Of a DNA stretch of 64,000 bases, positions 48,201-64,000 are shown one piece after another (position 1 is the stretch's first letter; each line of letters begins with the position of its first letter). The translations under genes were made by a program, and so were the position numbers. Under the pieces are notes generated by a model. It was not told the origin of the DNA, searched no databases, and saw nothing but the letters and a program-made list of their open reading frames with translations. Location: assembly GCA_035041965.1 (NCBI GenBank), contig JAPYMA010001929.1:17196-81195 (forward strand). Reading direction: 5' to 3'. This DNA is from Anisakis pegreffii (Eukaryota > Nematoda > Chromadorea > Rhabditida > Anisakidae).

Positions 48201-50529
48201 AAATTGCCGAGTGGATTAAGTGAATGTTTATGTGGCATCATTGAAAATGAACCATTCCATCAGAAAGCAGTGGAAAATGTTCAAATCTGGACTTTATTGA
48301 AAATTTCTTCTCAGATTGTATTAGGAATGAATTTCAGGGAGAGCTGAATTTCGAAGCGGGTCCGTGGCATTCTTTCGGAGGTGAAGTTATGAAAAAATTA
48401 CTGGCCAATGCAAAGAACTTAGCGAGAAGTTCATCAATTGCAGGTTTGTGCGCTTAAATGGCAATGAACGGATGTATTAAATGAAATGATAATTTCTGGT
48501 CGATTCAGTGGTCAGCATTCAGTATTTTAAGCACGAATTTTACTAAGCAATTGCATGAAATTCTCAAAAATGAAATTTCGACATATGTGCCATTCGAATG
48601 ATTCACAACAGTGTTGCTGTGTTTTTCGATGGTTCTCGTAGAGTTCTTCTATTCACCTGAATTGATTCAATGAGTTCAGATGCAGGTGAGTTAAATGCAA
48701 TAAGGCGTCCAGACTTGGCGTTCGTGCCCGACTATTCAATCACCGTTCCTGATGAATGCACCTTTCTTGAGATCACCACAACCACCTATATAAACGCCTA
48801 TAGAGCAACACTGATGCAACGAGAAATCGGGTATGTTCGTTGGAGTGTCGAACGATCGATCCGAGTGAAAACTGAAACATGCGCAATCAGTTCTTTTTTG
48901 TTTCAGTCCTCGTTGCAAGTCATTTTGATTTGACCCCGATAAACTTTACTGATGTAATCAGATGTCTTGGATCGGTAATGTCGTGGGTATAATCAAATAC
49001 TTTTTTGTGTTTTCAACTACTAAATAATAACTTAAACAAACATTCCAAAAGAGAAATTAAAATTTGAGGCGGCAGGAGACATTGGGAGTGCCGATGGAAG
49101 TGCCGTGTTTATTGGATGATCAAACTGAAGGCGAGTTGAATGACGAGAGTGGACGTCCCACAGAATTGGAAACAATACCACTCGAAAGTATTGGTTCGTA
49201 TAAATTACTTGATTCTCGTAACTGAGGAACCCATCCAGTTCCTTGCCAGCAAATCAACATCTTTTATTGAGCAGATTCATTATCTTTCATTCAGATTCGT
49301 CCCCAATGGCGGCATCTCAATCACCGCACGATGCTGCATCTCCGTTAAGTCGACGGTCAAAGAGCGAATCTGACGGAGAGGAGGTATGATTAAACTCGCT
49401 ATTGAATTTAATTGGTCGAGTTGATGATTTCCTGTTAGATCATAAACGTTGCGGACGAAAATTGTATTCATTTATTGGAATCATTTCTCGAATTATCAAC
49501 CAACTCACTTGTGAACGTAAATAGTGGATAAAGAGTTGAGTTGAAGATGTTAGGCCACAATGTTCACAAATAGTGACAACGTTTGGGGATTTCATAGCAA
49601 TGCGAATCAGAATATAACGGACGCATTGAAAGTTCGTAGTCGATTGAGTTCTAATGTCAAGAATGAAGGAATATTTAGTCGTTTGAGGCTTTTTCATGCA
49701 ATTAAGGCTTTGAGGCTTTATTTAATGTAATTAGGTTTCATGAACGACTTCTTTCAGTGAGGAGGTAAACTTAATAGGTCGACAGTAGGACAATAATTGT
49801 TCGCTGAAAGCCAAGAATTTGTGACGGATTTTTTGGTGCATAAGCTATAAAAGAAACTCATTGTGAAGTTTGTGGTCGTTGAACGATCTTTAATTGATGA
49901 AAAATCATTCGTGTAATGAGTCCGTAATTTTCCCGTTGTTAATGCTATGCGCCCAGCAGTTTCGTGGTACACTACTGTCCTTATTGCAGGCTTCTAATTG
50001 TTGAAGAAATCAATCAGAATACGTTGTGCGTCTTTAAACTATCACTTTCTCTAACAATATTTCAATATTTGACTAACGATTTTCATCACGCTTAGCATTT
50101 AATGCAACCAACGGATTCATTCGTTTGCTTGACGCTTTCGGTTGGCAGGCTATCAGGAGCACATTTTGCACACTCAAAAAGTCTTTTCGTGTTTGCTATA
50201 ATCGCGTTCTGCATTTGGTCTGCGACTTTATTACATTATAGTTCATTGTATTGAACCGATAGGGGAATCGCTCGATTCGGCACTTAATTGGTGTATCAGT
50301 TGGATGCCGTGAACCATTGATCATGCAGATCAGTTATGGTTGATCAGCACTTTTGAGGGATTTCTTTACGATTTAGCCATTTTGACGTGGTCTGGATTCA
50401 CACAACTTCATTCATTTAACACGTTTTCTCACATAAATTTCGCAGCTACCTAATGATGATATCAGTGATGATTATTTACAGGAGAGCACTCAACTGATAA
50501 AGCCGACAGCTAACATCCAACAAAAATAG
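42215..50529 (+). CDS. cnnm: CNNM (cyclin M / ACDP) family metal transport protein
   Basis: Integral membrane protein of the CNNM/CorC family, which in animals mediates Mg2+ efflux or homeostasis. Sixteen exons: 42215-42381, 42682-42763, 43838-44023, 44413-44590, 44779-44992, 45526-45643, 45984-46130, 46440-46700, 46950-47132, 47417-47584, 47878-48018, 48338-48443, 48680-48830, 49069-49187, 49295-49383, 50446-50529. Phases agree throughout; about 797 aa. A hydrophobic signal segment opens the protein ([16 protein letters not shown]), followed by the family's extracellular domain ([33 protein letters not shown]). The DUF21 membrane domain follows ([65 protein letters not shown]). Next come paired CBS domains ([48 protein letters not shown]) and a cyclic-nucleotide-binding-like domain ([40 protein letters not shown]). 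The last exon encodes [14 protein letters not shown] and a stop. If the final intron were retained, the protein would end ...GEEV two codons after exon 15. Nematodes carry several CNNM paralogues, and I cannot say which one this is. Confidence 0.93.
45262..45375 (+). pseudogene. duplicate of CNNM exon 6 in the preceding intron
   Basis: Inside the intron before CNNM exon 6, a stretch around 45278-45314 repeats the start of that exon: ATTAGCCATC, one changed base, then GCGAATACAATTCTTATCA. It is preceded by TTTGCAG (ending 45262). Reading in the phase required by exon 5 gives [10 protein letters not shown] in place of [10 protein letters not shown], then an unrelated sequence and an in-frame TGA near 45373. 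It has no obvious donor. It is most likely a decaying tandem duplicate of the exon, although use as a poison exon cannot be excluded. Confidence 0.7.
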
Positions 50530-53032
50530 TCGATCAAGTAATGTCAAATGTTTTGACATATTCCTTCTGGCACACCTCCGATTGAACCACAAACAAAGCT
50601 ACGCACTAGTTTACACGAATCGGAAGTTGTTCTCACTCAATCGCTTACTATTTTTCCGATTGCTAGCTGAAGACTGTACCGTTGACACCGTTTCTCCTCG
50701 GACAATTGTTGAAGTTCGCATCCGTTTTCAATACCTTTTCTCACCTTTCGCTCATCCCCTAAACGTTCTGTTGCTTTACACATCTTTTCTCTGCATAAAA
50801 ACCCATCTTCTAATGTACATATTGTGTTCATTTTATATCCATTATTATTACTGCTGTCATTATGTCATTAATTTTTTTTCGCTCATCGTCAGTTTCTAAC
50901 ATCTACTGTAAAATAGCAGTTTATCTGTTGTATGCAACGATCTCGTTTCGTTCACTCTCTATGTTGATATGCCCTAAATTATTGTATGCAAAGAATCTGC
51001 TTGTTCGATTTAGCACACATTTCAAGGCTTTCTGTACTGGCACAAACATGCTCGCACAAATATATTGTATCGATTTTCGTTGATACCTAATTTCAATAGA
51101 AATATAAAGTTAGCGTCACATTTCGATGGAGTTGCATAGTTGAGCAAACTGGGCACGAAATGTAGTTTTCCTGCTAACGTTTTTCGTTCCTAAACGAGCA
51201 TTTGTTCGGGTCTCACTTGATGAACGTCGCCTATTGATGCAGTTTTTTGCCACATCTAATTATTAATTTATCAGATAAATGACTCACAGCTTATCACACT
51301 CCGTGTTTTGTGCACTGATTTCAAGAAGTCGTTTGATTAGCGCCAGATCTATTCACAGGTGATATACAGATTTCATCGCATTCAGTGGATTGCTTTGTCG
51401 ATTGAATAAATAAATTCATGAACTTCATTGAGATGGTATTTTCAAGAAGATCTGCCGGTAGAGATAATTTCTTCGCTTTCGAGATCAAATATAATTTTTT
51501 GTTCAATTCCATTAGGAAATTTGCTCATTAACCTTGCCTTATAACTACTGTTGTTAGCGTACATACGCTACTATACCAAAAAATTGTGAATAGATTCTAT
51601 TGCTGCACCAGGCAAGCTCCTACTGCTATGTTGACATTTTTTCAGTCAATGGTGGATGTTGGATCGGAGCGTTGGAAACATTAATTGCTTGTTTTAATTT
51701 AGGTGTTATTTCAGAACACTGCTGCGAAAACATTGAAATGCATACGCTTCCTCTTGTTGGTTTGCCGTTCGTCAACACTTGTTGTGCATGCGATCTAAAT
51801 GCAATTGTGATGTTTTTGTGATTATGTGAGAAACGCTTCGGATAATTCTGCAAACTGGAGCAATCTAACTGAGAATGATGTGTTGCAGAGATGTTTGGCG
51901 AGGCGCGAGGGTAGAGCATGTAAATGTGAAACGCTTTCAAAGAATGACTCTCGGCGAGGCCGACCAATCGAGTTGGCATGTGGTGGTGTGCTTCTGCACA
52001 CTGCGAAACCGAAGCATAAACGGATTAATGAAAGAGTGACATCAGAAGTGACAAAAGAAGCGACAACGGATCAATATTGATCGTTAATCGCTCGATATGA
52101 TTCACCGACATTAATCAATTAGCTGTATTATATTGTTCGTTGGTCGTTCAAGCATAATATTATAAAAATTTCTTCAGAGACCGAGGCAACATTATGTGAA
52201 TCCGCATTAATTCCGGCAATTCAAATCTAGCAAAATTCCGAATCTCACTTGATGTGAAAAATCCACCGTATCAAACAATCACATGTCTCAGGTCATTCAT
52301 TTGGAATAGCAAACATTATTATCGCATGAATTTGTTCGAAAGTATTGAGTCGGTTAATCGCTACTCAGACAAATTCAATCGAAAGCAATATCGTTGCAAT
52401 TTGTCAAAATCAATTCATCAAAAGCCATGAGTGTGTTCTATCTACAACACAGTAGCCACTGCGTTTCGCTAAGCAGCCGAGACGATTACAATCACATCAA
52501 TTTGCATCTTATATCTTATGCCGCAACTCAAAAGCGTACAATAACAATGCGTCTGTAATGAGTCACATTCACTAATGTAAATTGATCAAATTTGCTCGAC
52601 CATTTGGACATGTTTCCTAGTATCAGTGAAGTTTGACGTCAAACTAGATGAAATTCTTGACTCAGAAAGGCATCAATCTGAAATGATGACCCTCAACCTT
52701 CTGTTATTTTGAGATCACTGTCCATCAGAATGTTATGGAAAACCAACGTACTCCTTTGGAATGCAATGACAACTAAAAAATGATGCTTGCCTACAGTATC
52801 ACAATTTAATGCTTCTGCAGAGAAAATGCAGCTGATAATGATGCTTAACATCCGTTCTTGAGTGCGACAACGAAGATCGAAACGTTACAGTTGAAACAAT
52901 TAAAACATTCATTGCTAGCAAACAAATTAATACATAAGTTATAAGTATGTAATTAATAAATAATTATTATAATATAAGTACGAAACGATTCTGTGATAGT
53001 TATTTAAAGTCGGAAGAGTAAAGCAATCAAAG
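50530..53032. other. intergenic region between CNNM and unc-30 3' ends
   Basis: The two flanking genes converge here. One ORF (51826-52080) is listed separately. I found no assignable exon and no clear repeat in the remainder, and no canonical AATAAA close behind either stop codon. Confidence 0.5.
51826..52080 (+). CDS. possible terminal exon, product unknown
   Basis: An open frame of about 84 codons is richer in G and C than its surroundings and encodes a basic, Cys-containing sequence (RCLARREGRACKCETLSKND, RRGRPIELACGGVL, KPKHKRINERVT), ending in TGA. The start is a GTG, so it would have to be the 3' part of a spliced gene, and no partner exon was found upstream. An open frame also runs along the opposite strand (51626-51979), so neither can be trusted without transcript data. 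Confidence 0.2.
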   Translation: MRNASDNSANWSNLTENDVLQRCLARREGRACKCETLSKNDSRRGRPIELACGGVLLHTAKPKHKRINERVTSEVTKEATTDQY

Positions 53033-56993
<3,961 letters not shown>

Positions 56994-56999
56994 CGGACG

Positions 57000-59900
57000 A
57001 TCCGTGTTGAGCTAACGTGGATTACGTTAAATATTCGGCTTAACACTCGTTTTGTTTTAATAGCAATACTGCGTTATTGCATTGAGCTTCGAAGCTCTGA
57101 ACAAGTCTCCGGGATTATTGGGCACAAAGAGAATCGGTGTCGTTCTCGAAACAATCAGATTAATAAATACGACACGACTTGATCCACTAGGCTTTCCGAA
57201 GGAGCAGCCTGGTTATCTCTAAAGCCTAAAGCAACTGTCCCATAAGCTTAATGAACAAGCTTCTTCATTCACATATTCTTTTCATTTTCGACCAATAGCC
57301 AGCAACTAGCACGCTTCTTTGTTTAATGTACGGTAGCCTTTCTGACACACCCATCAATCGAGAACTAATACTAACACGCGCATACGGCTGTTTATGAGTG
57401 CGCAGCTAAATCCCATCTTAAGACTTGGTTGGATGGGTATTAGGGAAATAATAGTTATTATAAGATGAATGAATATGCATCTCATCTCGACTAACCACGA
57501 AGTATATTTCACAAATAAAAATTCAAACTCTTCCCAGCTGTTTAAGATTGATCGTGCATTTCGACTGAACTAGTTACATTATTCTGCTGATTTCGTCTCA
57601 CTCAGTTTCATGCTCGTCATTTTGTGACTCTTGAATCAATGGATTGTTAAACATTCATTAAACTCATTCATTCCAAAAGATGTTATAATTTAGAAGTGAG
57701 AATCAAATAAAGTTTAAGAGTAGAATTGAGTACACTTTGCATGTGAATGTGCATTTGCCATCACTGACATCGATCGATGTTTTCCTGATTTTGATCGAAA
57801 TATTTATCGCCTTTCATGTTCATTCGTACAACATCATGAACAAATTCCAGTTCTCATTCGGCTACTGTCTTGAAGAATAATAGGTGTTTTAGGACCGCTA
57901 TCTAACTGGGTTGAATTTTCATTCTTCATTGGAAACAAGGAACATAATCAGAGTTCGCATTCAATAGTTCCTCTGCGGTGGCTGCTTCAGTTGGAAACGG
58001 AAAGATGGCCACATTCAAATCTAGTGGCTATCATTCGAACACCTTAACAAAACCAACTAATTCAGCTTGTCATCCAGCCAACTTCAAATGCAATTCGGTT
58101 CAGTCGAAATTGTTTACTTCAATTAAAATACTGCTCTCATCACGAATGCCACCGTTGCAGTTGTTTTTTTTTGAAACGGATTATTTCAAGAATCAGTGTT
58201 GATCCTTTCCGCTAATCACCAAGTTTTGATCACTTCTGATGGCTTAGAATTGAGTAACCTGCTATTTCGAAAATTGATGCTATTTTTTTAGTAACCTATT
58301 ATTTCGAAAATTCTTCATTTCTTGCCCTATTCTTTAATCTGGGCATACTCTCACATTTAATTTTGCCTTCGCTCAATGCTCCACTCCCAAGCAATAATTG
58401 TTCGTCTCCACTGGTACTCACCAACTGAATTTTTAAAAAAATAGAAATTTCAACTGGTCTTCTCTTAATAAATCAAAGATATGAGTGGTTTATCAAATAA
58501 TACGTGAGTGAACGATTTTCGTGGCATGAAATAGCTGTCCAAAAAATTGACACAAAACGGTTTATTTCAGTAGGATAATGATGATGTAAACATATCAGTG
58601 TTGCTGACCCTTCGTTGTGTATGCCACCCCACAGAGAAGTGCCCTTCATTGAGAAAGTTTATCATGTGTCACGCACTGCTCACCAGACAATTTTCGCTTG
58701 TTTACATACTTTAAAATTCGCGTGCGCAACAGCATCTCATTGGTTCTGTTGCTGAATGGATTAATTGTTGAAGCAGAACATAATGTTCTATGCAGTAGTA
58801 GTCTTTCAGGCACTTTGTTTTTCGTGTTTAGGGAAAGTTGCGGCTATTTCATAGTAACCGTATGATGAATGTTTCTAGTTAATGCTTTGCATACGACTGT
58901 AGGATATTAGACGAGGATGTGCACATTTAACGTGAAAATAAGCGTTTAGAGTGTGCTTTTTGTTGTCATCGAGATGACGATCATCTGCTGAGTGATTCCC
59001 TCATAGATGCTTACTTTACACATCGACGATCATGCAATGTTACTCACTTTTGCAGTTTGAATTGAAATTCTTGAGAAAAGTTTAGCAGTACGAAATGTTA
59101 TGTGGCGGAGGGAACTTGGATTTTTTAAAACTTCACCTCCATTCGTTGTATAAAATAAATCCTTTTAACTGGCAACGAGTCCGCTGTTTCGAACACAATT
59201 TCTGACTTGTGGTTTGTAAATGTTGGCAATCAAGTTCTATTGCCGTGTGTGATTATTGCACACGGAGGTGTTCGGCAATTAAAAAGTGGGGGTTTCATTA
59301 ATGCAGATTCGTGAATTTATTGAGATACAAGCGAGAATGCGCGATAAAGATACAAGCAAACAGGATGAGTGATTATTCACTGCGGCTAATTCCCTTTCTC
59401 ATGCAGTGGTTTTGATTTAAGATTGATATGAATGCAAAGGATACCGACCGTTCAAGGCATATGGTCCATTTGACACATGTCACTTAACTGACTAAATGTT
59501 ACGTAATAATATAACGCTTCAGTAATGCATGATACCATAACAGATACTGAGGTGCTCACTGAAGCATCAATATTTTATAAGAAATTCAAGTGAACGAAAG
59601 CAAAGCTAACAACAACATTACTCACTCAGCAAAGACAGTCTTCATTATCTGCCACCAATGCTAGCGTATTCGCATCAAAAACTCGGATTTTCATTGATAT
59701 GAAAAGCATCATTGCCGCATTAAAATAGTCATATAAACCTTGAAGCTAATTACAAATGTGAAGCTAATCCAATAAACAATCAAATAAAAATTAAAAACGT
59801 CAGGAGATTAAGCTCGAAATTATTGCACGTTTGCCATGCCCAAAACTACTGATAAACAAGGGTCGTTTCAGAAATTGGAAAACATGAGGGAATCGATACA

Positions 59901-62360
59901 AATCCGAAATCCCTTCAGTTGAGCTGTAACTATTGACGAAATTCATTTCGAAATTATTATTATTTTATCAGTGACCACGAAATGTCACGAGATTTTGTAA
60001 AATTTGCTAAAGCCAATAAATAGTAGATTTCAGAATAAGAAAAATAGCATATTGATGCCATTGCATTGTGGTCTTTCGGTGAAAAAAATCATGCAAGAGC
60101 CTAGCTGCATCCTCCAAGTTGTTCGTCAGTCTCTTATTGTTCACTGTATTCGAAGCAGTACTTGATTTGACAGAGATTTTCGAACCGTTTCAGAATTTCA
60201 CTGTTCAAAATTGGAATCAAAAGCTTGGCGATGGCACTGATTTGGCGAATGGCTGAAGTGTTAACTGATTAAGCAAAATTTTGATCAGTCTTGTGAATTT
60301 TCGAACAAGCGAAAGTGGGAAAGATGAAGTCTTTCCAGAGATGCTCATCATAGTCCTCAGCGCTCTCTTTCACCACTTTCGGTCACCAAGATCACAAAAA
60401 TCCTGATCGCCAGTTGTTGTGAGCACCAGATGATGAAATCACATTCATGACATGGTACAAACTCCATGAAGGTATCTTCAAAGTGAACGGTCGAAATCTT
60501 GATGACAGTTCCTCTGTCCTTTGTTCTTCCATAACTAACCATAAACAACAGTAACTTTCTTTTGATTTGCGTATCAAGTTTTGTTTTTAGAACTAGTGAA
60601 ATGTCATCACCGCAAACTATACATTATTGAAAGCTTTCAAAACAGTGTTGTGATTCATTTACAAAATACTTATCGAATGAACACAATACTGATGTTTGCG
60701 TCAAATATCATTCATTGGTGAGTTTTTCATAACGTCTTGTGTATTTAAAATAGCAGTGGATGAAGCAGAGGCAACAGCAGGATCTCATCAGAACGACTAC
60801 ACAGTCTATGCTTATCCACTTGATGGCAACAGCGAATAAGTCGACAGAAGTGATCCAAAGAAAAGTGATCACTACTTTCAATTAATTTTGATATCAGTTA
60901 AATTTCCATCGAAAGAAAAGCGATTCATTAATATCAATTAATTTTGAGAATTTTCGAGAAGATTAGCTATCTGGACGGTTACTGAAGTGAATCTGATGGC
61001 TCTTGTACATTCTTCGAATACGTAAGAGATGCGGATTGCAAGATCTGCAAATCGTCATACTGCATTATATTTGAATGTGAATTCTATCAATTTGAAATGC
61101 AATTCCATTAACCAAACGCACACATGAAATTGCCATATACGCAAACAGCAATTGAATACTTTGCAAAAACACTTTGTTAACGTTTTGATGACGTTTAACG
61201 TTAGTGCAAACCGAAACAAACGTATTGACGTTGAATCGACATCAAATGTAAATTAATTCATTCTATAGCATCCTCTATATTAATTTGAAGGCAGCAAATA
61301 TCGGTAACGTAAAACAGACACCAAATCAAGCACGAATGACGAACGAAATAAAGCCGATATGTAATGAAATGTTTCCTAGAGATGAGTGGAATGAGAATAA
61401 TTTCCAATAATCATAATTATTTTCAAGACGCCCAAGTTTTGAATAGGAAAGCATTTTCGAATAATCAACGATTATCGCTCTATCATCAATCGTCAACATC
61501 GTGACATATTTGTTTTATAAATCTTCTTCAACGTTTTTCACAACATTTTTTTGTTACTTAAAGTATGACTCTTCTTCTAATATTTATACGAAGATTATGC
61601 GTCAATGTTTTGAATTTGCTCCTATCATACATGCGAATTAGATTCTCGTTGCGTCAAATTATACGTTCGAATAAACTCGCCTGAGATATTGGCATATGAC
61701 TTCAATTGCATAACTGTTCGGTGAACATCAAAACTGAGTTCAAGAATGTCGCTTCATGCTTCCTGGAATGGAGCAAATTTCTGTTTTTTTTTAACGCAGC
61801 TTCAAGCATTTGCAGCCACATGCCAAATATCTCAGCCAAGTTTATTTGCTCGAGCTTCCTTCCCTGCAAACATCGGTTCAAGGAATAAGAACATAAATTA
61901 AATCATGATCAACACATACTGCTGCATATTGATGCATGCAGGATACTTTTGTGATGGGTACTTACAGGACGGTCCAGACAGTCTTTCCTGATCAAAAAAC
62001 ATGCAAATTCATTGGTTGAAGGTCCTGAATGCTGTCTAGTAAGAATATCATTGTTACTTCGCTAAAGTTGAGATTTTCCAACGCCAATATTTTACATTCC
62101 GATGGATCGTGCATTACACTGCTAACTGTCTGTAAAACGATTTCCACCACTGCACGAAATTCAGCTCCAATTGTTCGATTTCATGCCATCGATGATATCA
62201 TTCTGTTTACGAAACGGCGTGAATTTAGTCAAATATCAATTGGCCTGTCTGTTAACTTCATAGCGAGAGAGTGCATTGAGAAACGTCATAGTTACGTTGT
62301 AAATGGAACATAAAGTCATCATCTCTTTGCCGAATACATTCACTGCGCTGACACAGCCGC
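57000..62360. other. 5' flank of unc-30, no gene seen
   Basis: This 5.4 kb contains only short chance-level ORFs. It probably includes upstream regulatory DNA of unc-30, but I identified no specific site. A perfect 7-bp-stem hairpin (CCGTGTG...CACACGG, about 59244-59266) and a 63-codon minus ORF at 60357-60548 were noted and not assigned. Confidence 0.45.
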
Positions 62361-62364
62361 ACCG

Positions 62365-63188
62365 ATGAGTATGAAGTCTGCTTTGCTTGTTGCGCTCTCG
62401 GCAGTCCATCTGACAACAGTTTTTTCAACAGGTGAGTCTTTCAGGTTTATTCGTTTTACGTAATTTTCAACCACTTTGGATCATTATTTTGCAATTTACA
62501 CGGTGAATCAATAGTTCAATGACTAAAGGGGTTGGGCTGGAGGGAAGGCCAGGCTCAAGAGATCCCGAGCTCCAGGGAAGAGTCAGCGGTTGCTAGACTG
62601 CTGTGAGGGCTCGCAACAAACAATTCAGCCCTACAGCAGTCTGCTGACCATTACCTGCCGTTCTATCAGTATCGCCTCACAGCCAATCCATAAAATAACG
62701 ACGATTATTGACGGCAGTATGCATCGGCCCACACATCAAACTGCATCTAGCTACCAAGGAATTGATGGCTGTTTAACATGAATTCATGAGTCTTTCACTC
62801 GTGTCACTTAATGTGAATACCGTAGATGAAACGATGATCATTCGGACTTACCCCCCTCCCCTTGTGAGCATACTGGCAGAACAAATAGTGTCTGATGTTC
62901 AAAGAGAAATTGACTCCACTGAAAAGACGTCTAATTTGAGACTGCGATCATAACCTGGACCAGTGCAAAGCGCTCGCATGGGGCACGTGCCACACGTTGG
63001 CGGGGTCGTGTACAACTCCAGATTATTGCCGCAGTGAATTCGACCTGTGCAAAGCTGCTGAGAATGGTAAGTTTGCTTAATTCTGATTGCTCTGTCAGAC
63101 GCTTGTGCTTTTAGAAACATACACTTACATGTGTTCCCCCAATTCGACCAGCAATTTCGATGAAGAGGTTAGTTATCGAAACATTTGA
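62365..63188 (+). CDS. small secreted cysteine-rich protein, family unknown
   Basis: Three exons (62365-62431, 62941-63066, 63115-63188) join in phases 1 and 1 to give 88 aa. Residues 1-22 are a signal peptide (hydrophobic core ALLVALSAVHLTTVF). The mature part has seven cysteines at 24, 31, 39, 46, 52, 59 and 71, spaced 6-7-6-5-6-11, within short polar stretches (DCDHNLDQCKALAWGTC, SEFDLCKAAEN, YMCSPNSTSN). NETY and NSTS are possible N-glycosylation sites. The final exon reads to TGA at 63186-63188, with AATAAA four bases later. Alternatively exon 3 could splice at the GTTAGT after GAAGAG to a further exon. I do not recognise the family, and the cysteine pattern suggests a disulphide-rich secreted product. 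The 5' acceptor of exon 2 is TTTGAG. Confidence 0.6.
62520..62640. other. G/C-rich patch in intron 1 of the Cys-rich gene
   Basis: About 120 bp is markedly richer in G and C than the surrounding DNA (GGGGTTGGGCTGGAGGGAAG then CCCGAGCTCCAGGGAAGAG). It is not part of an exon I can define. It could be a foreign repeat or a structured element; I see no terminal repeats. Confidence 0.3.
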
Positions 63189-63198
63189 TATAATAAAT
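63092..63198 (+). terminator. AATAAA near the Cys-rich gene stop
   Basis: AATAAA lies at 63192-63197, four bases after the TGA. It supports termination of the transcript here, though it is unusually close to the stop codon for the cleavage site to leave much 3' UTR. Confidence 0.35.
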
Positions 63199-63819
63199 TA
63201 TTACCTGAAACCCGTGAGAACATCCTGAGAGGACATTTTATTCTATACGCTGGAAAATATCAAACCGTTGGTTAAAAATGGAACGAGTAATTTGCGCAAT
63301 TCCTCAGTTTGTTCCTTTCGCCCAAAATTTGGACGGTTTAACAGCCACCCGGCTCACAATCGGCCTTTGTGTCAAAACCGATTCAAATTGTTGACACACA
63401 AAAGTGTTGCAATCAACGACATAAACATTCGGAACACTGATCGAGTAGAACGATCGTTCCTGCAGTTTAAAAAACGTTGATTAAACGATTACGGTGTTCA
63501 TCCGTAACGAACACAATAATTGTTATTCAAATCTGCAATGGAATTTTAATTTGCGTGATGAATTAACGCTTCAGCTACGGTGAGTGCGCCGTCGGAGGTG
63601 GAATCAAGCTGGAGTGCGTACGAGATCGAACGTAATGTCAGCACCTCCGAAATCCCCTCTGGTTTGTTATGGTCTATTTGACTGCTAGGATGCATCCCTC
63701 CTCAATTAACTCAATAATAAGAAGCACAGATACAATAGAAAGTTGCTTGCCGTGGTTTCAAGTAGAGATTCCTAAGAAGCAAATAGAAGTTGTGGTTATA
63801 TGATGAGGTGTCGGTTGCA

Positions 63820-63960
63820 AATTGTACTGCGCTGCTTCCATTTACACGATCAGTGTAGCTGCGAAATTACTAGTCGTATCTAATGCTGATTGTTCTATCA
63901 GATGCTCGTCCTTTTATGATACAAACGTTTACTTCTGTTCCCATTAATTAAATCAGGTAC
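63820..63960 (+). pseudogene. decayed partial duplicate of Cys-rich gene exon 3 region
   Basis: The stretch around 63886-63957 (CTGATTGTTCTATCAGATGC onward to AATCAG) aligns with 63083-63151 (CTGATTGCTCTGTCAGACGC onward to ACCAG) at roughly three quarters identity. The aligned part covers the end of intron 2 and most of exon 3. The TTTTAG acceptor has become TTTTATG and the Met-Cys codons are lost, so this copy is not usable as that exon. It suggests tandem duplication of the gene extending beyond the window. Confidence 0.55.
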
Positions 63961-64000
63961 TTTAATGAAGGAGTGGGGCGGTCGCCACAATTGATATAAT

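Noticed and set aside
49384..49389. Stop codon directly after CNNM exon 15 (GTA TGA) as the gene end
   Set aside because: GTATGA is a plausible donor, and an in-phase exon with an acidic tail and stop follows at 50446-50529 behind a good acceptor, so the longer model is preferred.
59244..59266. Hairpin CCGTGTG/CACACGG as a possible microRNA precursor
   Set aside because: The 7-bp stem is too short for a pre-miRNA and the flanks do not extend the pairing.
60357..60577. Minus ORF with VSYGRTKDRGTVIKIS, faintly like a semaphorin repeat
   Set aside because: Only a few residues match, no further sema-domain exons were found nearby, and the length is within chance expectation.

Overview
The window is nuclear DNA of a metazoan, almost certainly a chromadorean nematode. 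Five genes can be reconstructed exon by exon. They have short nematode-type introns, and three have a U-rich ...TTTCAG-like acceptor 4 to 25 nt upstream of the start codon, as expected for spliced-leader trans-splicing. Products include an UNC-30/PITX homeodomain protein, ribosomal protein S11, a CNNM (cyclin M) transporter and an NR2E-type nuclear receptor. Gene density is far below that of Caenorhabditis (about six genes in 64 kb), so a parasite or another large-genome nematode is more likely. No operon is proven, and I saw no tRNA, rRNA or CRISPR array.

Layout. 1-12.28 kb: no convincing gene. 12.28-16.89 kb (minus): a nine-exon nuclear receptor whose largest intron holds the decayed right end of a hAT transposon. 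17.9-18.67 kb: an uncertain gene. 18.81-20.13 kb (minus): rps-11, complete. 21.73-24.67 kb (minus): an eight-exon gene that joins an N-terminal RING finger to a degenerate Ras-like GTPase domain; this is the most unusual gene here. 24.7-42.2 kb: a 17.5 kb gap containing a clean 173-bp hAT MITE (39.07-39.24 kb) and another hAT-like end (37.65 kb). 42.2-50.5 kb (plus): a complete 16-exon CNNM gene, with a stop-terminated copy of its sixth exon in the preceding intron. 50.5-53.0 kb: one doubtful ORF. 53.03-56.99 kb (minus): the unc-30/PITX homeobox gene, complete. 57.0-62.36 kb: non-coding as far as I can see. 62.37-63.19 kb (plus): a small secreted cysteine-rich protein gene, followed by a decayed partial duplicate that reaches the window end.

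The genes do not form a pathway. They include two transcription factors (NR2E-like and UNC-30/PITX), a translation housekeeping gene, a probable Mg2+ transporter and a putative signalling protein. Exon coordinates come from reading splice signals and checking that codon phase is conserved across every junction. The one junction that did not close with a strong signal is exon 6/7 of the nuclear receptor.
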